Below are positions 1 through 5,512 of a stretch of DNA of 10,016 nt, in pieces. Made by a program: the position numbers and the translations under genes. A model generated the notes under the pieces. It was not told the origin of the DNA, did not search any database, and was given only the letters and a program-made list of their open reading frames with translations. Source of the stretch: Deltaproteobacteria bacterium RIFOXYA12_FULL_61_11 (GTDB taxonomy: Bacteria > Bdellovibrionota_F > JAHFAK01 > YA12-FULL-61-11). Positions within the stretch are counted from its first letter, which is position 1, and each line of letters opens with the position of its first letter. Where the stretch lies: NCBI GenBank assembly GCA_001799195.1, contig MGSU01000135.1:1-10016 (forward strand), given 5' to 3'.

Positions 1-15
1 CTGGGCTTTTTGGAA

Positions 16-504
16 ATGTCCCAAAAATTTCCCCTCGACCAGCTCCTCGATCGCACCTCGCTGCGTCTGCGTCAGATGACCCAGCGACATGTGTTCGAGC
101 TGACGGGCAAGGAAACGGAGCGCTGCGAGCTCGAGCTGCCGGAGGAGTTCGACGAGCCACCCGATCCCCCGCCTCGCGAGACTCCGGAAGAGTTCGTCGC
201 CAAGCTTTTGGAACTCGGCCGTGGGTACGTTGGGCCCCACTACCTCGAGCTGATTCTTGCGACCATGTACGAGCGGAGATCCCTGCGCGCGTATCTCGAG
301 CAGAAAAACGGCGTGGTCGACGAACGCGAGTACCAACGCCTCAAACGCGGCAGAACCCGAGCGCTGCGAAAACTTCAGGATCTTCATGCCCTTGAGCAAG
401 CCGGCGCCTTGCTCGACCAGCGACCGAAACGCAGAAGATATCGGACGAGAAGAAAAATTTCCCCGCCGCGGTCCCTTTTCTGTTCCGAAAAGGCTTTGCC
501 CTAG
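16..504 (+). CDS. Hypothetical protein, first gene of the terminase-like module
   Basis: Open frame of about 162 codons that I do not recognise. It begins MSQKFPLDQLLDR. Near residues 38-60 there is an acidic, proline-rich stretch (EEFDEPPDPPPRETPEEF), followed by a probably helical middle. The C-terminus is strongly basic (RPKRRRYRTRRK, about residues 136-147), which suggests nucleic-acid contact, but this is inference. No membrane segment or signal peptide is seen. The frame stays open to base 1, and a TTG lies at position 10, so the true start could be at 10 or outside the window; ATG 16 was chosen although its upstream SD is weak. The stop is 20 bp before the next gene, so the two probably share a transcript. 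Two copies of the AAAATTTCCCC motif lie inside this gene, near each end. Confidence 0.6.
   Translation: MSQKFPLDQLLDRTSLRLRQMTQRHVFELTGKETERCELELPEEFDEPPDPPPRETPEEFVAKLLELGRGYVGPHYLELILATMYERRSLRAYLEQKNGVVDEREYQRLKRGRTRALRKLQDLHALEQAGALLDQRPKRRRYRTRRKISPPRSLFCSEKALP
23..34 (+). repeat. AAAATTTCCCC motif, copy 1
   Basis: AAAAATTTCCCC, inside the start of the first gene, where it encodes the K-F-P of SQKFPLD. Confidence 0.4.
453..464 (+). repeat. AAAATTTCCCC motif, copy 2
   Basis: AAAAATTTCCCC again, identical over 12 bases to copy 1 but read in another frame (K-I-S-P). The DNA word is therefore kept while the peptide differs, which favours a DNA-level signal over protein constraint. Confidence 0.4.
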
Positions 505-524
505 TAGACACCAGGAGCCTTTCG

Positions 525-1262
525 ATGAGCACGCAAACCCTGTCCAAGAAAAAAGGACGGCCGCGCAAGGATTGTCGGCAGACGGATTACAACGCCATCG
601 ATACGCTGCTCGTTTTGGGCGAGTTCAGGACCTCGGAGAACGATGGGGAACCAAGGGTGTTTTACCCCTCGCAACGGGAGATCGCCAGGCGTTTTGGCAT
701 TTCTCACACCCAACTCTCCGTCTATGCCAAGAAACACAACTGTACGCAACGACGGCACTTTGCTCGGCAGCGACTCCTGGCCAAGACCGAGGAAAAACTC
801 CTCGAGTTGCGCGCCCAAGCCATGGCTTTTTCGAAGGAGGATGCCCTCGCCACCATCGACCATTATTTGATCAACTTTCGGAAAGCGGTCGCCGAGGACC
901 GGGTTCGCACCGACAGTCCATCCGATTTCAACCTCATGCTCCGGCTCAAGGAGTTCCTCGCGGGGGGACCCGACAGCCGCCAGGAGATTCACACCTCGTT
1001 GTCCCTCGAGACTCTGCAACAACGTCACAGAGAAATGCTTGCCACCATCGAGGGGACCAGCGAGGCGGAAATGGGGTGTCTTAATGGCTCTATCAAGTTG
1101 ATAGCACTGGAGAAATACCAGTCCAACCCCCCGCCGACCCCTTCCACGAACGATCCTCAAAAAATGACCGGCAATTTACAGAACAGTGATTTCAACGAGT
1201 TGTCTGATATCGAGGACCAATCGGAAGAAGCGTCGTATTCCGCTCTGCAGGAGGAGTCATGA
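525..1262 (+). CDS. AT-hook/HTH DNA-binding protein, small-terminase-like (paralogue 1)
   Basis: 245 residues. Near the N-terminus is KKKGRPRK (residues 8-15), matching the AT-hook core GRP flanked by basic residues. A helix-turn-helix-like segment follows at about 47-72 (PSQREIARRFGISHTQL, then YAKKHN). A predicted helical region with DSRQE and LQQRHREML follows. The last 60 residues are acidic and polar, low in complexity, and absent from the paralogue at 1807-2418; the rest aligns from end to end with it. The start ATG 525 has CAGGAG about 8 bp upstream. An HTH N-terminus with a C-terminal partner-binding tail just upstream of a terminase large subunit is the usual layout of a small terminase subunit (established for phages). 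Assigning that role here is inference; a transcription factor or partition-type protein is the alternative. Confidence 0.65.
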   Translation: MSTQTLSKKKGRPRKDCRQTDYNAIDTLLVLGEFRTSENDGEPRVFYPSQREIARRFGISHTQLSVYAKKHNCTQRRHFARQRLLAKTEEKLLELRAQAMAFSKEDALATIDHYLINFRKAVAEDRVRTDSPSDFNLMLRLKEFLAGGPDSRQEIHTSLSLETLQQRHREMLATIEGTSEAEMGCLNGSIKLIALEKYQSNPPPTPSTNDPQKMTGNLQNSDFNELSDIEDQSEEASYSALQEES

Positions 1263-1333
1263 AGCGAAAAATGAACCGCCGAGAATCCTCAAAGGTGGCC
1301 ATTGATTCCGTAAATCCCCGCAGTATCCACTAA
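1259..1333 (+). CDS. Possible 24-residue coupled ORF or start of a lost gene
   Basis: ATG 1259 overlaps the stop of the preceding gene (ATGA) and is preceded by a very strong SD, AGGAGGAG at 1249-1256. It reads MKRKMNRRESSKVAIDSVNPRSIH and stops at 1331-1333. The start signals look genuine, as for a translationally coupled gene, but the product is very short and basic. It may be a real micropeptide, or the preserved start of a larger gene whose body was replaced by the noncoding stretch that follows. No function can be given. Confidence 0.25.
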   Translation: MKRKMNRRESSKVAIDSVNPRSIH

Positions 1334-1350
1334 AACCGGTGTAGTACTCA

Positions 1351-1368
1351 AAGCCTTGGTTTTGGGCT
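1351..1368 (+). repeat. TGGTTTT-loop hairpin, copy 1
   Basis: AGCC (1352-1355) pairs with GGCT (1365-1368) around the loop TTGGTTTTG. The 16 bases at 1354-1369 match 1654-1669 at 14 positions, exactly 300 bp apart. Confidence 0.3.
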
Positions 1369-1588
1369 CTATCTTCGTGTAGTTCGGTCGTATTGCCACA
1401 ATCCTCCCCCGATAGCATGGGCACGTTGCGTGGAGCAGAAGAAGGTTCCATTGGGTTGCCATGGATGGTGGTATTTCCAACACCTCGATTATGGAGCCTC
1501 GAGCCGTGGTTCTGGCCTTGGTATTGCATCGCTCCCCCCGGGGGGTGGTCAAAAATATCCCAATGAAATCAATTTCCTAACCCTATCC

Positions 1589-1611
1589 CACCCCTCTTTT
1601 CAAGAGGGGGG
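1589..1611 (+). repeat. CCCCTCTT/AAGAGGGG hairpin
   Basis: Perfect 8-bp stem (1591-1598 with 1602-1609) and a 3-base TTC loop. The flanks CA and TG could extend it past two extra G residues. No T-run follows, so it is not a standard terminator on the plus strand. Confidence 0.4.
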
Positions 1612-1650
1612 TGTACCTGAAAGTTGCCACTCCCACGGAAGAAACCTAAC

Positions 1651-1668
1651 ACCCCCTGGTTTTGGGGT
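1651..1668 (+). repeat. TGGTTTT-loop hairpin, copy 2
   Basis: ACCCC (1651-1655) pairs with GGGGT (1664-1668) around CTGGTTTT. Compared with copy 1, the stem bases change on both arms while the loop is kept. The outer pair CCTGAAA/TTTCAGG (1616-1622, 1672-1678) could enclose it in a larger stem. Confidence 0.3.
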
Positions 1669-1751
1669 CATTTTCAGGCCCTTGGCAAGATACCAGTGCA
1701 AGTACCTCTCAAACCATGATTCCTCGTATCTTTTCGATTCTCGCACACCTT

Positions 1752-1777
1752 GATCGGTCCCTTTTCACCGATCTTTT
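1752..1777 (+). terminator. Terminator-like hairpin in the leader of the second HTH gene
   Basis: GATCGGT (1752-1758) and ACCGATC (1767-1773) form a perfect 7-bp stem with an 8-base loop, followed at once by TTTT (1774-1777) and then CCCCTTT. This is the form of an intrinsic terminator. It sits only about 20 bp before the AGGAGGT SD (1794-1800) of the next gene. It may end the transcript of the noncoding stretch, or act as an attenuator controlling that gene. Confidence 0.5.
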
Positions 1778-1806
1778 CCCCTTTGCCTCTTATAGGAGGT
1801 GCCATC

Positions 1807-2418
1807 ATGACAAACATCCTCACCCGCAAGGGTCGTCCTCGCAAGAGCGAGGGGCCATCCTTTCCCATCGAGCAAGTCGACCAGCTTCTGGTTCACGGCG
1901 AGCTGGTCATTGTGACCGAGGGGAAACCGCCCGAAACACGGTTTCCCAGCATGCGCGAGCTTGCCCGGCGCTTCGAGGTTTCACACACGGTCATCGCCGA
2001 GTACGCCAAGCAGCACAACTGCATGCTGCGCCGACGGCAAGCCAAACAACGGGTTCAGGAGCTTGCGGATACCAAGTTGATCGAACTGCGGGCAGAGGTG
2101 TTGGCGGTTACCCGGGACGATCAACTCCGGATCATTGATCGTTATCTGGTGGCCTTCGAGGAAGCGCTCAAGGATGGTCGGGTTCGCATCGATAACCCGA
2201 CCGACTACAACACCATGTGCCGCCTCAAGTTGCTGCTGCTCGGCGAGGCCGATAGTCGCCAAGAGCACGATCACGGCATGCCCACGCTGGAGGAGCTGCA
2301 GGCTCGGCACCAAGCCATGCTCAAAACCCTTGCCGAGGCCACGCCGGAACGGTGCGGCATGGTGTTGTCACGGCACAGTGTTGTGGCAACGCCGGAGGTG
2401 GAATCGGATGAGGTCTGA
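1807..2418 (+). CDS. AT-hook/HTH DNA-binding protein, small-terminase-like (paralogue 2)
   Basis: 203 residues. It has an N-terminal AT-hook-like TRKGRPRK (residues 6-13), then an HTH-like segment at about 46-71 (PSMRELARRFEVSHTVI, then YAKQHN). It aligns along its length with the protein at 525-1262. Shared blocks include RELARRF/REIARRF, SHT, YAKxHNC, a DxNxM RLK segment and DSRQE, followed by LQxRHxxML. It lacks the acidic tail of paralogue 1. The start is well supported by AGGAGGT 6 bp upstream. It is the last plus-strand gene before the terminase large subunit, about 870 bp away, with a reversed recombinase cassette between. A small-terminase or sequence-recognition role is inferred from position, size and HTH; a regulator is the alternative. 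Confidence 0.7.
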   Translation: MTNILTRKGRPRKSEGPSFPIEQVDQLLVHGELVIVTEGKPPETRFPSMRELARRFEVSHTVIAEYAKQHNCMLRRRQAKQRVQELADTKLIELRAEVLAVTRDDQLRIIDRYLVAFEEALKDGRVRIDNPTDYNTMCRLKLLLLGEADSRQEHDHGMPTLEELQARHQAMLKTLAEATPERCGMVLSRHSVVATPEVESDEV

Positions 2419-2434
2419 ACCCACGTGCCAAGCC

Positions 2435-2446
2435 GGGAAAATTTCC
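2435..2446 (+). repeat. AAAATTTCC motif, intergenic copy 3
   Basis: GGGAAAATTTCC, a near-palindromic form, in the 28-bp gap between the convergent ends of the second HTH gene and the recombinase. This is the only copy outside a coding region. Confidence 0.4.
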
Positions 2447-3061
2447 TTAGCACGGCAGCCCTTGCACCGCCTGGAACAGCGCTTCATCGGTGGGGTGCGT
2501 GTAGATCTGGGTGCTGGTGATCGACTTGTGGCGGGCGAAGCGCTGCGCCAGCCGGATGTCGTGCGTGGCCTCGTAGAGGTTCGTGATGGCCGAATGACGA
2601 ACACTGTGAAACGAAAGGCGCCGCTCGAAGCCCGCGCGCTCCTGCCAGAGTTGAAAGGCGTGCCGCACCTGCCGCGTCGACAGGCGCTTGCCCAATCGGC
2701 TCAGGAAGAGCGGTGCGTCGGAGGCCATCGACTCGTGCTGCCGGCGTTTCCAACGGAAGAATTTTTCCAGCTTGGCCTGGACCCCCGAGGACAGCATCAC
2801 CTCCTGTTCCCGAGCGTCATGGTTGCTGCGTTTGAAGATTCGCAACTGCACTCGGCGTCGCGCCTTGCCGTCTTGGGCCATGACGTCACCGAGGTTCAAT
2901 CCCACCAGTTCGTGCTCGCGCAGTCCGGTCGCGAGGGCGAGCGACAGGAGCATGTGGTCACGGTACCCATCGAAGCGCTGGCCCGTCGTGCGAAGAAGCA
3001 GGAGCTGCTCGTACCGCGTCAGCGTGCATGGCCGCTTCGTGGTGTTGGCATACATCGTCAT
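2447..3061 (-). CDS. Tyrosine recombinase, catalytic domain only
   Basis: 204 residues. The full tyrosine-recombinase active site is visible: R48 in TGLREHEL, a likely K77 (IFKRSNHD), H152-x-x-R155 in [10 protein letters not shown]178 in FARHKS, and the nucleophile Y187 in STQIYTHP. The catalytic domain begins almost at the N-terminus, so the usual SAM-like core-binding domain of phage integrases is missing. The length resembles Fim-type invertases (about 200 residues) and some small transposon recombinases. ATG 3061 has AGAGGAG on the minus strand (3068-3074) and overlaps the stop of the small upstream ORF by 4 bases (ATGA). It lies reversed between HTH paralogue 2 and the terminase. It probably moves or inverts a local segment; the target site is not identified. 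Confidence 0.9.
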   Translation of the reverse strand: MTMYANTTKRPCTLTRYEQLLLLRTTGQRFDGYRDHMLLSLALATGLREHELVGLNLGDVMAQDGKARRRVQLRIFKRSNHDAREQEVMLSSGVQAKLEKFFRWKRRQHESMASDAPLFLSRLGKRLSTRQVRHAFQLWQERAGFERRLSFHSVRHSAITNLYEATHDIRLAQRFARHKSITSTQIYTHPTDEALFQAVQGLPC

Positions 3062-3264
3062 GGTCGTCTCCTCTGTGTGGAACCTCGGGCCACAACCAGT
3101 GCCCCTCGTTGGCTCTGCACGGGCAAGTCATTCGAAGGACGTTGTTTCTTACGGCTGACGAACAGCGGCGCCTCGCCGCAAAGCGCTGCTCCGCATCGGC
3201 TCTGCGCGGCTTGTTCCCGTTCGGTGAACAATTTTGGCGGGGTCGGAAGAGTGTGCAAATACAT
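3058..3264 (-). CDS. Small ORF coupled to the recombinase
   Basis: 68 codons starting [18 protein letters not shown], basic and arginine-rich towards the end, with a pair of cysteines near residues 24 and 29. I do not recognise it. Two features support it as real: GAGGAGGT on the minus strand 4 bases before its ATG, and an ATGA overlap of its stop with the recombinase start, the classic arrangement for translational coupling. It may be an accessory or directionality factor, or a leader whose translation sets recombinase expression; neither is shown by the sequence. Its start is only 26 bp from the divergent terminase gene, so promoters for the two must overlap coding DNA. Confidence 0.45.
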   Translation of the reverse strand: MYLHTLPTPPKLFTEREQAAQSRCGAALCGEAPLFVSRKKQRPSNDLPVQSQRGALVVARGSTQRRRP

Positions 3265-3290
3265 AGGACCTCCTCGTTGGGGATTGATCC

Positions 3291-4715
3291 ATGAGGGCGT
3301 ATCTCATGAGAAATAGCAAGGAAGAACATGATCTTGCAACGGAAGTGGGTTTCATCACCGCGCTGTGCCGGTACGAGGATGAGCCGATCCTGTTGGAACC
3401 CTATCAGTTCGCCTTCCTCAAAAACCGTGCGAGATTCCGTTGGATCACCAAAAGCCGCCAGGTCGGCTTTTCCTTTGTCTTCGCCCTCGAGGCCTTGGCC
3501 AGGTGCCATCTTCGCGAGGGCTATACCGCGGTGTTCGTCTCGTTCAACCAGGACGAGGCGAAGGAAAAGATCCTCATCGCCCGTCAGGTCTATGAAGAGC
3601 TTCCCACGGGTATCCAAAAGAAACTGGCCGTCGATTCCAAGACCGAGCTGGCTTTTGAAAGCTCGGGACGGAGGATCTCGCGCATCGTGTCCGTGCCGTC
3701 CAAACCGCCGCGCGGGAAGAAGGGGGATTGCTATCTCGACGAGCTGGCCCACTACGTCAACGACCGCGAGGTCTATACCGGCTCGACCGCGCTGATTTTG
3801 AGGTCGCACGGGCAGCTCACCGGCTGTTCCACCCCGCTCGGCCGACGCGGTATCTTTTGGGAGATCGCCACCGAGGAGTTGAGAAAATTTCCCCATCACT
3901 CACGCCAGAGCGTTCCGTGGTGGCTGTGTTCGTTCTTCTGTCACGATTGCCGGCGTGCCGCCGTGGAGGCTTTAGAACTGCCGACCGAAGAGCGGGTGGC
4001 CAAATTCGGCAAGCCCCAACTGATCGAGCAGCTCGACTCGTTGCCGCTGGAGGACTTTCAGCAAGAGTTCGAGAACCGCCATGTCGATGAATCGTATTCC
4101 TATTTTCCCTACGAATTGATCCTGCCCTGTACCGAGGTCGAGCTTCGTCTCTCCGAGGATTTTAGCGAGCTGCCCTTTCCCCAGGGGAGATTGGTAGCCG
4201 GATTTGATGTCGGCCGCACCCGCGATCGCTCGGAGCTGGCTCTGTTCGAAGTGCTCGAGCATCGTTTCGTCTGCCGCCTCCTGCGCCGTTATGACCAGAC
4301 CCCCTTTGCTGAGCAAGAGGGCGACCTTCGCCGCATGCTCCAGACCCTGCCCATCGCACGCCTCTCGATCGACAAGAGCGGCATCGGCATGAACCTCGCC
4401 GAGAATCTGTGCCGCGATTTTCCCCAGGTCGTGGGTGAGGTGTTTTCCAGCGAGTCCAAAGAACGCTGGGCCACAGACTTGAAGATCCTGCTCCAGCGCC
4501 GGGATATCGCGCTCCCGCGCGACCGCGACCTCGTCGCACAGGTCCACTCCATCAAGCGGCGAGTGCTGCCCTCGGGCAAGGTCAGTTTTGACGCCGAACG
4601 CAGCGGGCGAGGCGGTCATGCCGATCGGTTCTGGGCCATAGCCCTGGCATGTCAAAAAGAGCGGCAAGCCGGCCCGGCGAGGGTGGTGGAGATCGGGGTC
4701 AGGGTGATTGGGTGA
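3291..4715 (+). CDS. terL: Terminase large subunit (ATPase and nuclease)
   Basis: 474 residues, a normal length for the family. The ATPase half shows LEPYQFAFL (35-43, Q-motif-like) and KSRQVGFS (54-61), a deviant Walker A with the lysine at the front of the loop as in lambda gpA. It also has a Walker B (CYLDE, D150-E151) and [13 protein letters not shown] (180-192), matching the coupling motif. The C-terminal half has RNase H-fold nuclease residues: D306 in [11 protein letters not shown]361 in LSIDKSG and D445 in [12 protein letters not shown]. All key acids are present, so the enzyme looks intact. In phages TerL pumps DNA into the procapsid and cuts it. No portal or capsid gene accompanies it here. 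ATG 3306, with GAGGG 8 bp upstream, is an equally good start. Confidence 0.88.
   Translation: MRAYLMRNSKEEHDLATEVGFITALCRYEDEPILLEPYQFAFLKNRARFRWITKSRQVGFSFVFALEALARCHLREGYTAVFVSFNQDEAKEKILIARQVYEELPTGIQKKLAVDSKTELAFESSGRRISRIVSVPSKPPRGKKGDCYLDELAHYVNDREVYTGSTALILRSHGQLTGCSTPLGRRGIFWEIATEELRKFPHHSRQSVPWWLCSFFCHDCRRAAVEALELPTEERVAKFGKPQLIEQLDSLPLEDFQQEFENRHVDESYSYFPYELILPCTEVELRLSEDFSELPFPQGRLVAGFDVGRTRDRSELALFEVLEHRFVCRLLRRYDQTPFAEQEGDLRRMLQTLPIARLSIDKSGIGMNLAENLCRDFPQVVGEVFSSESKERWATDLKILLQRRDIALPRDRDLVAQVHSIKRRVLPSGKVSFDAERSGRGGHADRFWAIALACQKERQAGPARVVEIGVRVIG
3883..3894 (+). repeat. AAAATTTCCCC motif, copy 4
   Basis: GAAAATTTCCCC inside the terminase gene, in the frame reading R-K-F-P. 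It shares AAAATTTCCCC with copies 1 and 2. Confidence 0.4.
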
Positions 4716-4871
4716 CGATTCTCGGTGAGAGTCACGCCGAGCATTCCGTTCGCGAAGTGTCGCAGCGGACCTGCCGCCTGGTGTAGAAATTCACTCACAA
4801 AAACTAGCGGTTGGCGGTGATATCCACGAGTGCACTGCAGGTTAGACCGCTTTCAATGTGGGATAGAAAGG

Positions 4872-4900
4872 TTGACACTTGCTGGCAAGTGCCGTATTTT
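4872..4900 (+). promoter_or_regulatory. Sigma-70-type promoter of the abiE operon
   Basis: TTGACA (4872-4877), a spacer of exactly 17 bp, then TATTTT (4895-4900). The expected start of transcription, 6-7 bp downstream, falls at or beside A4907 of the abiEi ATG. There is no SD between. This predicts a leaderless mRNA. Confidence 0.75.
4877..4890 (+). promoter_or_regulatory. Probable AbiEi operator in the promoter spacer
   Basis: Inverted repeat ACTTGC-TG-GCAAGT, perfect over 6 bp per arm, lying between the -35 and -10 boxes. AbiEi antitoxins are known to repress their own operon by binding inverted repeats at the promoter. A dimer bound here would block RNA polymerase. That this protein binds this site is inference. 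Confidence 0.6.
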
Positions 4901-4906
4901 TTATCC

Positions 4907-5512
4907 ATGGCCGAGGACCGCTACAACCGCGCCCAAGAGGTGTTTCGCCAGCACGGAGGTACCCTGCGAACGGGGAATGCCCTAGCACTGGGCATCCATC
5001 CTCGCACCCTCTACCGGATGCGGAATGATCGCGTGCTCGTACAGATCAGCCGAGGCGTCTTTCGCCTCGCTTCGCTGCCGGGGCTTTCCCACCCGGATCT
5101 TGTAGCGGCAGCTCTGCGAGTACCTCGCGGCGTGGTGTGCCTCGTCTCCGCTCTCGCCTACCATGATGTAACCAGCGAGGTTCCGCACGAGGTCCAGATC
5201 GCTCTACCGCGAAAGACCAAAGCGCCCAAGATCGACTACCCACCGCTGAGGGTGTTCTGGTTCTCGGACGCTGTACTTTCTGAAGGCGTGGAGATTGTCA
5301 TGCTCGATGGCGTCGAGGTTCGCATCTTCAACCTCCCCAAGACCGTGGTCGATTGCTTTCGCTTCCGCAACAAGCTCGGCCTCGATGTTGCGGTTGAAGC
5401 CCTCAGCCAGGCCATCAAGCGCAAGGGTGTGCAGCCCGCCGAGGTGCTGCGCTACGCGAGGCCTTGTCGTGTCGAGCGAGTCATACTGCCCTACCTCGAG
5501 GCGATTCAGTGA
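4907..5512 (+). CDS. abiEi: AbiEi-family antitoxin and transcriptional repressor
   Basis: 201 residues from ATG 4907. The N-terminal winged-HTH (about residues 5-48, with RTLYRMRNDRVLVQISRGVFRL) is typical of the AbiEi N-terminal domain. The C-terminal domain runs from the HPDLVAAAL segment to the end and carries the family-type RIFNLPKTVVDCFRFRNK. In the family the C-terminal domain neutralises the toxin and the wHTH autoregulates (type IV toxin-antitoxin, as in lactococcal and streptococcal AbiE). The frame is open further upstream, but the promoter at 4872-4900 excludes those starts. Its stop overlaps the toxin start by 4 bases (GTGA), fixing the pair as one operon. The gene is intact. Confidence 0.92.
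   Translation: MAEDRYNRAQEVFRQHGGTLRTGNALALGIHPRTLYRMRNDRVLVQISRGVFRLASLPGLSHPDLVAAALRVPRGVVCLVSALAYHDVTSEVPHEVQIALPRKTKAPKIDYPPLRVFWFSDAVLSEGVEIVMLDGVEVRIFNLPKTVVDCFRFRNKLGLDVAVEALSQAIKRKGVQPAEVLRYARPCRVERVILPYLEAIQ

Larger units (their letters stand above)
1334..1750. other. Structured noncoding stretch between the two HTH paralogues
   Basis: About 420 bp without a convincing gene. Frames open on either strand lack SDs and have unlikely, Trp/Pro/Gly-rich compositions. The base composition is patchy, with C-runs and G-runs unlike the coding DNA on either side. It contains two hairpins sharing a TGGTTTT loop (1351-1368 and 1651-1668), a CCCCTCTT/AAGAGGGG hairpin (1591-1609), CCTGAAA (1616-1622) facing TTTCAGG (1672-1678) around the second TGGTTTT hairpin, and the palindrome CCCCCCGGGGGG (1534-1545). 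It could be a long 5' leader, a noncoding RNA, a recombination or packaging site, or a decayed gene. Confidence 0.45.

Noticed and set aside
257-1084. 275-codon plus-strand frame and a 219-codon minus-strand frame (501-1160)
   Set aside because: Alternative-frame shadows of the first two genes, which have correct SDs and, for the second, a paralogue.
1534-1545. CCCCCCGGGGGG palindrome as a functional site
   Set aside because: Perfect but of minimal complexity and with no extending flanks or second copy; it could be chance within a C/G-run-rich stretch.
1430-1753. 107-codon plus-strand frame in the noncoding stretch
   Set aside because: Trp/Gly/Pro-rich, no proper SD, no codon bias like that of its neighbours, and it crosses several hairpins.
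2135-3316. 393-codon open frame on the plus strand
   Set aside because: Runs out of frame through the second HTH gene and antisense to the recombinase, both of which have clear motifs and SDs.
2958-3899. 313-codon open frame on the minus strand
   Set aside because: Antisense to the terminase ATPase half; it gives no recognisable domain.
4712-4741. Interleaved repeats GTGAC/GTCAC and CTCGG/CCGAG after the terminase stop as a terminator
   Set aside because: Stems are only 5 bp, mutually interleaved, and lack a following T-run.
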